A stretch of DNA of 64,000 nt from Hymenobacter pini (GTDB lineage Bacteria; Bacteroidota; Bacteroidia; Cytophagales; Hymenobacteraceae). A program made the translations under genes and the position numbers. Position 1 is the stretch's first letter. Every line of letters starts with the position of its first letter. Of the stretch, positions 1 through 8,219 are shown piece by piece. The stretch lies in NCBI RefSeq assembly GCF_020421205.1, contig NZ_JAIZZH010000001.1, forward strand, positions 1,223,691 to 1,287,690, written 5' to 3'. The notes under the pieces were generated by a model. The model had not been told where the DNA came from and did not search any database. It was given only the letters and a program-made list of their open reading frames with translations.

Positions 1-155
1 GCAGAAGCTAACTTACAATAATTACTCAGCATGCTGCGCATTACACATACGTGCTGGATTAACGTAATCATAACCCAATAACAATCAGTGGGCTATTGCG
101 GAAGCGGCAGCTGTTCAGTAACTTGATCCTCCCGCGACCCTAACGCCCTGCTACT

Positions 156-800
156 ATGAAACCAACCACTACTGCCGTTGTGCTCATTGAGTTTCAGAAC
201 GATTTCACCACGCTCGGGGGCTCCCTGCACGAGGCGGTGAAAACGGTGATGAAGAAAACGGATATGCTGGCTAACACCGAGGAGTTAGTGCGGCAGGCCC
301 GCAACTTCGGGACACTCATCGTGCACGTGCCCATCCAATTTTCAGAGAACTACCAGGAACTGAGCCCGCGCCCGTACGGCATCCTAAAAGGCGTGGTAGA
401 TAGCAACTCGTTTCGAAAGGGCTCCTGGGGCGCCGATATTGTGGATACGCTTAAGCCCCAGCCCGACGATATCATCATTGAGGGCAAACGGGGGCTTGAT
501 GGCTTTGCCAGCACCAATCTGGATTTCGTACTACGGCAGCGCGGCATTACCCACGTAGCCTTGGCCGGCTTCCTCACCAACTGTTGCGTCGAATCCACGA
601 TGCGCACGGCCTATGAGCTGGGCTACCAGGTGCACACCCTCACCGATTGTACGGCCACGCTCAGCGAGGAGGAACAACGGTTTGCCTGCGAAAAAAACTT
701 TCCCATGTTCTCTAGGCCCGTTACGCACCGGGAGTTTCTGGAGCAACTCTCCGCCCTCGAGCAGCCTGAGCCGGTGGGCGAGGGGCGGGGCTATTATTAA
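156..800 (+). CDS. Isochorismatase-family cysteine hydrolase
   Basis: This is a 214-residue cytoplasmic protein of the isochorismatase/nicotinamidase-like fold, which hydrolyses small amides or enol ethers with a Cys nucleophile. The expected triad is readable: an acidic residue at the end of strand 1 (E12 in LIEFQNDF), K111 in EGKRGLDGF and C144 in TNCCVEST. Most family members have Asp at the first position, so Glu is a variation seen in some branches. It starts at an ATG and has no signal peptide. The substrate cannot be named from sequence. It stands alone: the next gene is convergent and separated by a long hairpin. Family is confident, function is open. Confidence 0.85.
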   Translation: MKPTTTAVVLIEFQNDFTTLGGSLHEAVKTVMKKTDMLANTEELVRQARNFGTLIVHVPIQFSENYQELSPRPYGILKGVVDSNSFRKGSWGADIVDTLKPQPDDIIIEGKRGLDGFASTNLDFVLRQRGITHVALAGFLTNCCVESTMRTAYELGYQVHTLTDCTATLSEEEQRFACEKNFPMFSRPVTHREFLEQLSALEQPEPVGEGRGYY

Positions 801-825
801 ACAAGATATTAATCTGTAGAACTTG

Positions 826-900
826 TCATTCCGAGCGAAGCGAGGAATCTGGGTTTGCCGCCAGAGGCCAAACCCAGATTCCTCGCTTCGCTCGGAATGA
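826..900. repeat. Long perfect palindrome, TCATTCCGAGC family
   Basis: Two 32-base arms (826-857 and 869-900) are perfectly complementary around an 11-base loop. It lies between the convergent ends of the cysteine hydrolase and the TonB-type receptor, so it could stop transcription from both sides, but no T tract follows either arm. A related core (TCATTGCGAGC) recurs at 38304-38454, so I treat it as a dispersed palindromic repeat as well as a possible bidirectional terminator. Confidence 0.85.
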
Positions 901-914
901 TAGTGTATAGCCAG

Positions 915-3353
915 TTATTGCCCACCGGCGCGGCGTTTCTCATCCTCGGCCCCGCCACCCCGGCGTTTGGCAGGAGCCAGCTTGTCATTACCGAAGCGGT
1001 AAGTGAAAGCCACCGTACCCTGCCGGGAATCCTGACGCTGGTAGAACCGCTCCACGTAGGTATCGTACTCCGACACGGCATGAATGGGGCTGGTGAAGAA
1101 AATATCGGCCATGCTCAGTTTCAGGGTGGCTTTGCGGTTCCAGAAGGTTTTCTGCACCCCGGCGTTTATTTCGCCGTTGGGCCGCACTTTCAGGAAGCCG
1201 TAGATGTCGCGGGCCTGGTAGTCCCCATTCAGTTCGGCGCTCCAGCCTTTACCCAGCGTAAAAGTGTGGTTAGTAGTAAGGGTGAAGGAGCCCCGGCCCC
1301 GGTTCAGGTTCGTGCCGGCCAGGTTGCCCTCAAAGCGGCTGTAGTAGAACACGGCATTGTTGTACATGGTCCACCACTTAGCCACTTCTACCGGTACAGT
1401 GAGGGTAAGGGCGTAATAGCGCTGGCGGCTCAGGTTCTGGGTCGTCGATACCACGGTGCTGTCCGTTTCCGGCTGCACCACCTGAATCAGCGGGTTGCTG
1501 GTGACGCTATAGCTGAGGCCAGCGCTGTACTTCTGCCGGAAAGTGTGAGTAAGCTCGGCGTTGTAGCTGGTTTGCGGGCGCAGGTTGGGGTTGCCGGCCC
1601 CCGAGGTTGTCTTGTCAATTATCACCCGGAAAGGGTTCAGCTGCCCATAGGATGGCCGGTCGATGCGGCGGCTCAGCGAAACACTGGTTTCGTGCTTGTC
1701 TGAAAACGTCCGTTTCAAGGCGGCACTCGGGAATAGTTGGAAGTAATGCCGGCTAAAATTGGCCGTCTGGCCCGCCTGCACCACATCCTGCCGGCCCTCG
1801 GCGTTGGTCTGCTCGCCACGCAGGCCCGCTTGTAGCGTGTACTTAGGCTGAGAATAATTCAGGTTCACGTAGCCCGCGTTAATGTTCTCATCGTAGCGGA
1901 AGCGGTTGGAACGGTTAGGGTCTAGCTCCCCATCCGTGAAAAACTGCACGTCGTTGTCTGCTGATACCAGACTGGTTTTGGCCCCGGCATCTACCCGCAG
2001 CTGTTTGGTCAGGAACTGCGTGTAATCCATCTTCGCCGACTGGATGGTGAGCGTGCCCTGCTGGTCGCCGGTAATTACCTCACCCACCTGCTCATCCCCG
2101 TTGAAACGGGTTTCCAAGCGCTGGTCCCGGTTGGTGCGGTAGCGGGCATAATCGGCATCGGCCGATAGTTCCCGCGTGCCTAGCGTATCCTTGAAAGTGT
2201 GGCGCAGGCTAAGGTTGCCGGCCGCGTTGGGCGTACGGCCCACCCGGTAGTTGGTGGAGTTGTACTGCTGCAACTGGTTGCGCACCACATCATTGATGTA
2301 TGTGGTGTTGCGTCCCTGCTGCACGTTGCGGTTAGCCAGCCCACTCACGGCCCCGCCAAGCACCGTGCGCTCCGTCAGGTTGTAGTCGATGCCGGCTTTC
2401 CAGGTGTGCGCGCGCAACTGGAAAGGGGAGCGGTTGTCCTGGTCGGTTACTTGCACTAGCTGGCGGTTTGCCTCGCCGGCAGTACCCGGCTGGTAAAAAT
2501 CCCGGTGAATGGTCAGGCGCGGCTCTCCTGATCGGTCAGTGTAGTTGTAAGAGCCAAACAGATTGTACTTCTGTTGGCGGTGGTTCAGGCTCAGGCCCGC
2601 GTTGTACTTGTTGTACTGCGTGCGGCCGTAGCTGGTGTTCAGGCTGCCATTGGTGCCTACCCGCTGGTCTTTTTTGAGGTTGATGGCAATGATGCCGGCC
2701 CCCCCCTGGGCGTCGTACTTGGCCGGTGGGTTGGTAATCAGCTCGATGCTCTTGAGCTGTTCGGCTGGCAAAGCGCGCAAGTAGTCGGCCAGTTCAGTAC
2801 CCGTCATGGGCTGGCGCTTGCCGTCAATGAGCACCAGAATTCCCTGCTTGCCGCGCAGGGCCAGGTTGTCGTTGCCATCAATGGTAACGCCGGGGGAGCG
2901 GCGCAGCACATCCAGGGAGGTGTTGCCGGCCGCCAGCGTCGAGCCTTCCACGTTCACAATGGTGCGGTCGGCTTCCCGCTCAAAGGTGGGGCGCTGGGCC
3001 GTAACGGTTACTTCCTTAAGGGCAGTAGCAGCATTGGGCTGCAGACTGAGAGTGAGCGGAATATCCTGCCCGGCCACGGTAAATGGCCCCGCCCAAGCCC
3101 GCACAAACCCTACCTGGGCTACCGATACCAAATACCGTCCGCTGGCTGGCTGTTCAAATTGGAAAAGACCTTTTTCATCGCTGAATTCGGTTTTCACGGC
3201 TACGGAATCGGTGGCGCGGTGCAGTACCACCGTGGCAAATTCTACCGGGCTACCATCGGTGCTTTTTACCAGTCCGTTTACACGCTGAGCCCAAGCCCCC
3301 GAGCTAAGCAGAACGGCCGGAAGCACCAGCCAGCCACCACGTGTTGGTTTCAT
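915..3353 (-). CDS. Outer-membrane beta-barrel receptor, copy 1 (OMP_b-brl_3 family)
   Basis: This is an outer membrane receptor of the TonB-dependent-like class. I start it at 3353 (MKPTRGGWL), which gives a clean signal peptide ending near GAWAQ; a longer in-frame start upstream puts junk before the signal. After the signal come a carboxypeptidase-regulatory-like beta domain (about residues 22-105), a plug with NVEGS, LALRGKQG, LVLIDGKR and AKYDAQGGAGIIAINLKK, and a long C-terminal barrel. A basic tail with AEDEKRRAGGQ follows the last strand. It is strongly similar throughout to the receptor at 4114-6564, so the two are a tandem duplication split by a MarR gene. Substrate unknown. Paired palindromes sit upstream at 3452-3490. 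Confidence 0.85.
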   Translation of the reverse strand: MKPTRGGWLVLPAVLLSSGAWAQRVNGLVKSTDGSPVEFATVVLHRATDSVAVKTEFSDEKGLFQFEQPASGRYLVSVAQVGFVRAWAGPFTVAGQDIPLTLSLQPNAATALKEVTVTAQRPTFEREADRTIVNVEGSTLAAGNTSLDVLRRSPGVTIDGNDNLALRGKQGILVLIDGKRQPMTGTELADYLRALPAEQLKSIELITNPPAKYDAQGGAGIIAINLKKDQRVGTNGSLNTSYGRTQYNKYNAGLSLNHRQQKYNLFGSYNYTDRSGEPRLTIHRDFYQPGTAGEANRQLVQVTDQDNRSPFQLRAHTWKAGIDYNLTERTVLGGAVSGLANRNVQQGRNTTYINDVVRNQLQQYNSTNYRVGRTPNAAGNLSLRHTFKDTLGTRELSADADYARYRTNRDQRLETRFNGDEQVGEVITGDQQGTLTIQSAKMDYTQFLTKQLRVDAGAKTSLVSADNDVQFFTDGELDPNRSNRFRYDENINAGYVNLNYSQPKYTLQAGLRGEQTNAEGRQDVVQAGQTANFSRHYFQLFPSAALKRTFSDKHETSVSLSRRIDRPSYGQLNPFRVIIDKTTSGAGNPNLRPQTSYNAELTHTFRQKYSAGLSYSVTSNPLIQVVQPETDSTVVSTTQNLSRQRYYALTLTVPVEVAKWWTMYNNAVFYYSRFEGNLAGTNLNRGRGSFTLTTNHTFTLGKGWSAELNGDYQARDIYGFLKVRPNGEINAGVQKTFWNRKATLKLSMADIFFTSPIHAVSEYDTYVERFYQRQDSRQGTVAFTYRFGNDKLAPAKRRGGGAEDEKRRAGGQ

Positions 3354-3451
3354 AGGAATAGAGAGAAAGAGTGGGAAAATGAGGGCAAAGCTTCGCCAAC
3401 CACCCCAGGCATGCATTTTTTGCCGGATAGTAGAAGCGGGTTGTTATGAAG

Positions 3452-3490
3452 TACGAATTGTTTCGTATCAAACGTACGAAAATATTCGTA
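3452..3490 (-). promoter_or_regulatory. Tandem palindromic operator upstream of receptor copy 1
   Basis: Two 16-base palindromes of the form TACGAANNNNTTCGTA lie at 3452-3467 and 3475-3490, with starts 23 bases apart. They fall between the end of the MarR gene and the start of the receptor gene, about 100 bases before the receptor start codon. The symmetry and size fit a dimeric winged-helix regulator. The binding protein is inferred, not shown; the adjacent MarR protein is the obvious candidate, although its own promoter carries a different palindrome. Confidence 0.55.
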
Positions 3491-3527
3491 TATCAAACTA
3501 TTTCTATTCGGTTTTTTGTGGGAAGGA

Positions 3528-3980
3528 CTATTCTGGGGGCTTGGCGCAGTTGGTTGCTATTTGTTCCAGCAGAAACCGCAGGGTATTCAGGTCATTCTCG
3601 CTGAGCCCCTGCAGCGCAACGGCCCGGTTATTGAGCACCACCGGCTCAACCGCCGCCAGTGTTTGGTGCCCGGCCTTGGAAACTCGCAGCCGGGTGCGCC
3701 GACCATCCTGAGGGAGAGGCTCCGCCTGCAGCAACCCTCGCTCCAGCAACAGCCGGATGATGCGGGCCACCGATGCCTGGTCCTTAAATACCCGCTCCGC
3801 AATGTCGGTCTGGGTAAGGTCGTCGGTTTCCTCAATCACCTGCAGCACCAGCCATTGGTCGATGGTAATGGCAATACCGGCCCGGTCGATGTTGGCTTGG
3901 GCCATGCGCCGGTATTGGCGGATGGCTTTGTCCAAAGAATAGAAAAGGATGGAAGACAGCATACTTGTATGATATATCAT
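3528..3980 (-). CDS. MarR-family transcriptional regulator
   Basis: A 150-residue winged-helix regulator of the MarR type. The DNA-binding core runs from about residue 35 to 105, with LTQTDIAERVFKDQASVARI as helices 3-4 and DGRRTRLRVSKAG as the wing; terminal helices would form the dimer interface. It lies between two paralogous outer-membrane receptors on the same strand, so it probably controls one or both. The start at 3980 overlaps a palindrome (3969-3980). A second in-frame ATG at 3962 (MLSSILF) would put both palindromes wholly in the leader and may be the true start. Ligand unknown; MarR proteins often respond to phenolic or oxidant signals. Confidence 0.85.
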   Translation of the reverse strand: MIYHTSMLSSILFYSLDKAIRQYRRMAQANIDRAGIAITIDQWLVLQVIEETDDLTQTDIAERVFKDQASVARIIRLLLERGLLQAEPLPQDGRRTRLRVSKAGHQTLAAVEPVVLNNRAVALQGLSENDLNTLRFLLEQIATNCAKPPE

Positions 3981-4000
3981 ATAGATGCATGATATATCAT
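3969..4000 (-). promoter_or_regulatory. Paired 12-bp palindromes at the MarR gene start
   Basis: The perfect palindrome ATGATATATCAT occurs twice, at 3969-3980 and 3989-4000, exactly 20 bases (about two helical turns) apart. The first copy overlaps the annotated start codon of the MarR gene. This arrangement is typical of an autoregulatory operator bound by two dimers on one DNA face. The function is inferred from symmetry and position. Confidence 0.6.
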
Positions 4001-4050
4001 AAAGGTTGCCTTAGAGTAGAAATGATTTCAGCCGATAGCGCAAATACACA

Positions 4051-4093
4051 CTCAAGCCGCCATTCTCCCGGTGAGAAGCATCGGCGGCTCAAG
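4051..4093 (-). terminator. Putative terminator after receptor copy 2
   Basis: A nested hairpin: outer arms AGCCGCC/GGCGGCT enclose an inner TTCTC/GAGAA stem. It lies just beyond the stop codon of the receptor gene at 4114, on the transcribed side. There is no strong T tract, so termination is a moderate inference. Confidence 0.4.
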
Positions 4094-4113
4094 TAAGAAA
4101 CAAGAGCAGCGTG

Positions 4114-6564
4114 TTACTGAACCCCAGCGGCGCGGCGCTTTTCGTCTTCGGCGCTGCCTGCCCGTCGCCGGGCAGCCGTTACTTTGTCGTTGCCAAACTT
4201 ATAGGTTAGAGATGCCGTGATAACGCGGGAATCCTGGGCCGAGCGGAACGATTCGCTGAGCGGGGCGTAGCGGGCAGTGGCGCGCAACGGCAGGGTGTAC
4301 AAGGCATCGGCGGCGTTGAGCTTCAGAGTAGCCCGGCCTACAGTTTTCTGCACGCCCAGTCCCACCTGCCCAAAAGAGTGCACCAGTTGATAGCCGTAGC
4401 GCTCCAGCGAGTTGTAGCTGCCACTGAGCTCGGCGCTCCAGCCTTGGGGTAGCGTGAAGGAAGAGTTAAGGCTCAGCACCGCTCCGGGCTGGCTGGGCGG
4501 CAGTGCCGAGCCTTGCAGGCGGCCCCGGAACCTAATGTAGAATACCTCGGCGTTGGCGTAGAGCTTCCACCAGGCCGTGGGCGCGAAGGGCGAAGCCACC
4601 GTGAGGCCCCAGTAATCCTGGCTGCTGAGGTTGACGTCGGTAGCGGCAATCAGACCGTCGGCATCCAGCAGATACACTCCCAGAATAGGCCGGCGGGTGT
4701 GGGTGTAGCGTAGCGCGGTAGTGGTTTGCTGCCGGAATGTGTGGGTCACCTCAGCCTGGGTGCTTATTTGGGGCCACAGGGCGGGGTTGCCCACGCGGTA
4801 GGAAGTGGGGTCAACGTAGGAGCGGAAGGGGTTGAGTTGGTTGTAGGTGGGCCGGTCGAGGCGGCGACTGAGGGAAAAGGCCAGTTGATGCGCCTCGTTG
4901 AGGGGCCGCTGAAGATTGACGGACGGGAACAGCTGGAAATACTGCCGGCTGAACTGTTGGTTGCTCACCGCCTGCCGGCCCAGCGTACTGGTGTACTCGG
5001 CCCGCAAACCAGCCGATATACTGAGTTGGGGGCGGCTACGGCTCAGCGTCAGGTAGCCCGCCCGAATGGCCTCTTCGTAGCGAAACTGATTGGAGAGTGT
5101 CGCGTCGGGCTGCGTCGGGGCCCCGTTGAGGCTGCGCTCAAACAGCACATCATTGCGCGAGGTTACGCGGCTGAGCTTCAGGCCGGTTTCCAGCCGAATA
5201 CCGCGGCGCAGGTTGCGCACGTAATCGGTTTTGGCACTGAGCAGGGTAAGGGTGCCGTGCTGGTCACCGAGCAAGCGGCTGACCGTTGGTGTGCTCCGGA
5301 GTATCGGAGTGGCTACTAAATCAAGCGTGCGGGTAAGCTGGTAGCGGCCGGCGTCGGTATCCACGGTAAGCACCGGAGTGCCTAGAGAGTCTTTGGGGAA
5401 GAGGTGCCGTAGCAGCACGTTGGCCGTAACATTGGGCGTGAGCAGGTTGCGCTGGTTCTGCGCCACCACGATATCTGCGAGCTGGTGCTGGCCGTCAAAC
5501 ACCCGCGACTCATTCTGGCCGTCGGAGGGTAGACGGCTGACCAGCCCACTCACCAGCAGCCCCAGGTTGGTACGGGAACTCACAGCTACATCGGCCCCGC
5601 CCCGCCAAGTGTGCGACTGCAGGTGGCCGCGGGTGGTATTTGCCTGCTCCAGGTAGCGCGCCGCCCGGTTGTCTTCCAGGTACGTCCGGTCAATAGTTAG
5701 GCGCTGCCAGGTCTGGCGGTCGGCGTAGGCGTAGGAACCGTACAAATTAACGTGTTTGCGGCGGTAGTTCAGGTTTAGGCCGCTGCTGAACTTGCCGTAG
5801 CGGCCCCGGCCGTAAGCGGCGTTGGCGCTGCCGTTCAGGCCCAGGCGCTGGTCTTTTTTGAGGTTGATGGCAATAATGCCGGCCCCGCCCTGGGCATCGT
5901 ATTTGGCGGGTGGGTTGGTAATCAACTCCACGGTAGCCACCTGCTCGGCGGGCAGGGCCCGCAGCATGGCAGCCAGCTCAGTACCCGTCAGCGGTACTCG
6001 TTTGCCATCCACCAATACTAGCAGCCCCTGCCGGCCCCGTAAAGCCAGGTTATCGTTGGCGTCGAGGGTGACGCCGGGGGCCCGACCCAGCACATCCAGA
6101 GTGGTATTACCGGCGCTGAGTACGCTGCCCTCCACGTTCACCACGGTGCGGTCGGGTAGCCGTTCGTACAAAGGGCGTTGGCCGGCTACGGTCACTCCGC
6201 GCAGCTGCGTGGCGGTACCAGCTTCCAGCCGAAATTCCAGCGGGGAGAGAGGTACGTTGCCAAGAGCCAGCGGGCCCTGCCAGCTGCGGCCATAACCTAC
6301 CTGACTCACGGAAACCAAGTAACGCCCGGCGGTAGGAACCAGCAGTTGAAACCGGCCTGCCGGGTCGCTAAATTCGGTTTTGACTACTGCCGAGTCGGCC
6401 GCGCGGTGCAGGGTGATGGTGGCAAACTCCAGAGGTCCGGTGGTGGTACTCACCACGCCCGATAACAGCGCTGGCCCACTCTGGCCTTGCGCCATGCCAG
6501 CCATCAGGGCCAGCGCCGTACACAGTATAGAACCAGCCAGCGGCCGGGTTAGAAAGCAATGCAT
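4114..6564 (-). CDS. Outer-membrane beta-barrel receptor, copy 2 (OMP_b-brl_3 family)
   Basis: An 816-residue paralogue of the receptor at 915-3353. It has an N-terminal signal peptide (hydrophobic through LALMAGMAQGQ), a carboxypeptidase-regulatory-like domain to about residue 110, a plug with NVEGSVLSAGNT, LALRGRQG, LVLVDGKRVPLTG and AKYDAQGGAGIIAINLKK, and a C-terminal barrel. The end FGNDK is followed by a charged tail with AEDEKRRAAGVQ, as in copy 1. It is transcribed toward the MarR gene, with a hairpin and the MarR palindromes in between, so it need not be cotranscribed with it. The plug is conserved between the copies while barrel loops differ, which fits divergence of ligand preference. 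Ligand unknown. Confidence 0.85.
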   Translation of the reverse strand: MHCFLTRPLAGSILCTALALMAGMAQGQSGPALLSGVVSTTTGPLEFATITLHRAADSAVVKTEFSDPAGRFQLLVPTAGRYLVSVSQVGYGRSWQGPLALGNVPLSPLEFRLEAGTATQLRGVTVAGQRPLYERLPDRTVVNVEGSVLSAGNTTLDVLGRAPGVTLDANDNLALRGRQGLLVLVDGKRVPLTGTELAAMLRALPAEQVATVELITNPPAKYDAQGGAGIIAINLKKDQRLGLNGSANAAYGRGRYGKFSSGLNLNYRRKHVNLYGSYAYADRQTWQRLTIDRTYLEDNRAARYLEQANTTRGHLQSHTWRGGADVAVSSRTNLGLLVSGLVSRLPSDGQNESRVFDGQHQLADIVVAQNQRNLLTPNVTANVLLRHLFPKDSLGTPVLTVDTDAGRYQLTRTLDLVATPILRSTPTVSRLLGDQHGTLTLLSAKTDYVRNLRRGIRLETGLKLSRVTSRNDVLFERSLNGAPTQPDATLSNQFRYEEAIRAGYLTLSRSRPQLSISAGLRAEYTSTLGRQAVSNQQFSRQYFQLFPSVNLQRPLNEAHQLAFSLSRRLDRPTYNQLNPFRSYVDPTSYRVGNPALWPQISTQAEVTHTFRQQTTTALRYTHTRRPILGVYLLDADGLIAATDVNLSSQDYWGLTVASPFAPTAWWKLYANAEVFYIRFRGRLQGSALPPSQPGAVLSLNSSFTLPQGWSAELSGSYNSLERYGYQLVHSFGQVGLGVQKTVGRATLKLNAADALYTLPLRATARYAPLSESFRSAQDSRVITASLTYKFGNDKVTAARRRAGSAEDEKRRAAGVQ

Positions 6565-6773
6565 TGGTACACGTTCCGGTTGGTTGTGAGAATCGGAAAG
6601 TGCAATAGGAGCGGGAGGGGCGGAGGAATGGCAGAGGCCCTATAATCGGGGCTAAATAAGTAATCAGCCCAGAAAATATGGCAGTTGCGTAGCGAAAGAT
6701 AGAAAGTTTGGGCTATAGCAGTGCAAAAAAAATTTTTGAAGCGGATTGCTCCGATAACCCCGCCAGGCATAGC

Positions 6774-6820
6774 GAAGCCGGCTGACCGGGTGCATATCAA
6801 GTACCCCGCCAGCCGGCTTA
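6774..6820 (-). terminator. Hairpin terminator after aminotransferase
   Basis: Arms AAGCCGGCTGACCGGGT (6775-6791) and ACCCCGCCAGCCGGCTT (6803-6819) pair with two mismatches across an 11-base loop. It lies 20 bases beyond the stop of the aminotransferase gene and fits a terminator for it. Confidence 0.55.
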
Positions 6821-6840
6821 CACTCAAGCAACTGCCCTTA

Positions 6841-8097
6841 TTAGCGCAATACCTCCAGAGCCGCCCGCAAACGGGGCATAGCCGCTTCAATCGATTCAAG
6901 GGAAGCACCGCCCACCGACATCCGGAACCAAGGGGCGTTACCATCGGTGCCGAATGCGCTGAAGGGCACCAGAGCCAGCCGCGCTTCGTTGATGAGGTAC
7001 GAGGTCAATTCCTTGGTAGAGGTGAGTACCTGGCCAGCCGGCGTGGTGCGGCCCAACACATCCAGCTTGGCCGTGAGGTAAATGGCACCCATGGGCACCA
7101 TGGAGTCTACGGGTAAACCATCGGCTTTCATGGCTTGCAGGCTCTGGTGCAGGGCATCGAGGCTGTGCTGCACTTTCTGTTTGAACGAGCCCAGGAAGCC
7201 ATCCACGGCGGCCGTCTGGGGCAAATACTGGGCCGTGGCCACCTGCTCGGCCTTGGGGGCCCAGGCACCCACGTGGCCCAGAATGGCTTTCATCTTGTCA
7301 ATTACCGTAGCTGGCCCGAATGCATAGCCCACGCGCACACCGGTAGCCGCCAGGCACTTGGAAATGCCGTCGATGTAAATGGTGTAGTCGCGCAGCTCAG
7401 GGCGCAGGTTCACCGGGTCGTAGTGTTCTGTATTGCCGAAGGTCAGGAGCCAGTAAATCTGGTCGTAGAGCAGGTATAGCGGCTTTTCATTGGGGCCCCG
7501 GCGCTTGTTTTCAGCCAGTACCAGGTCGCAGATGGCTTCCAGATCCTCGCGGCTGAATACGGTGCCGGTGGGGTTGAGCGGGGAGCACAGGGCCAGCAGG
7601 GTAGCGCCGGCCAGGTGGGGCGCCAGCTCATCAGCCGTGGGCATGAATTTGTTTTCGGGGCGGGTTTCCACCATTACAGCCTCCGCTGAGGAGAGGTGGC
7701 AGTAGTGGTTGTTGTTCCAGCTGGGCACCGGAAACACCACTTTGTCGCCGGGGTCCACTACGGCCAGGTAGGTAGCATAAATGAGCGGACGGGAGCCGCC
7801 GGCCACCAGAAAATCGTTGGGCGAGTAGGAGAGGCCCAACCGGGTTTGGGTGAAGGCCGCGGCGGCCTCGCGCAGGGCGGCCATGCCGTTGGCCGGCGGA
7901 TAGTTGGTGTGTCCCGCTTGGTAGGCCGTGGTAATTTCCGCCTGCAGCTCCGCCGGAATAGGGAAAATAGACGGATCAAAGTCGCCGATGGTGAGGTTGC
8001 AGATCTGCTCCCCCTTGCGGATCATATCGTTGACTTCGTTGCCGATTTTGATGATTTCGGAGCCAATCAGGCTGCCGGCCATTCTCGAAACTTGCAT
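6841..8097 (-). CDS. Class I/II PLP-dependent aminotransferase
   Basis: A 418-residue fold-type I aminotransferase, cytoplasmic. Landmarks: the aspartate-aminotransferase-type motif CSPLNPTGTV with N175, the YDQIY strand, and the PLP-binding lysine K247 in DGISKCLAATGVRVGY. Length and motifs match the aspartate/aromatic aminotransferase group; the substrate pair (probably an amino acid with 2-oxoglutarate) cannot be fixed. A TACATTTG box lies at 8121-8128 on the same strand, giving a leader of about 20 bases, and a hairpin follows the stop. It appears monocistronic and divergent from tsaE. Confidence 0.88.
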   Translation of the reverse strand: MQVSRMAGSLIGSEIIKIGNEVNDMIRKGEQICNLTIGDFDPSIFPIPAELQAEITTAYQAGHTNYPPANGMAALREAAAAFTQTRLGLSYSPNDFLVAGGSRPLIYATYLAVVDPGDKVVFPVPSWNNNHYCHLSSAEAVMVETRPENKFMPTADELAPHLAGATLLALCSPLNPTGTVFSREDLEAICDLVLAENKRRGPNEKPLYLLYDQIYWLLTFGNTEHYDPVNLRPELRDYTIYIDGISKCLAATGVRVGYAFGPATVIDKMKAILGHVGAWAPKAEQVATAQYLPQTAAVDGFLGSFKQKVQHSLDALHQSLQAMKADGLPVDSMVPMGAIYLTAKLDVLGRTTPAGQVLTSTKELTSYLINEARLALVPFSAFGTDGNAPWFRMSVGGASLESIEAAMPRLRAALEVLR

Positions 8098-8120
8098 GGG
8101 CTGTCGTAGGTTGAATCGGC

Positions 8121-8128
8121 CAAATGTA
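8121..8128 (-). promoter_or_regulatory. Promoter -7 box for aminotransferase
   Basis: On the reverse strand this reads TACATTTG, matching the Bacteroidota primary-sigma -7 consensus TAnnTTTG, 23 bases before the ATG at 8097. Confidence 0.5.
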
Positions 8129-8206
8129 AGAGACGAAACGAGGAAATGCCGGAAATGCTAGCCGAAACTACGCGGCGTTGCAGTTCGGCGGGCACTCAAC
8201 TCCGCG

Positions 8207-8214
8207 TACCTTTG
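8207..8214 (+). promoter_or_regulatory. Promoter -7 box for tsaE, near-leaderless
   Basis: TACCTTTG is a full match to the Bacteroidota TAnnTTTG -7 element. Only five bases separate it from the ATG at 8220, so the transcript would begin within a few bases of the start codon and leave no room for a ribosome binding site. Confidence 0.6.
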
Positions 8215-8219
8215 CCCCC

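Noticed and set aside
855..3449. Long forward frames opposite receptor copy 1
   Set aside because: Shadows of the receptor gene on the other strand; no recognisable protein features.
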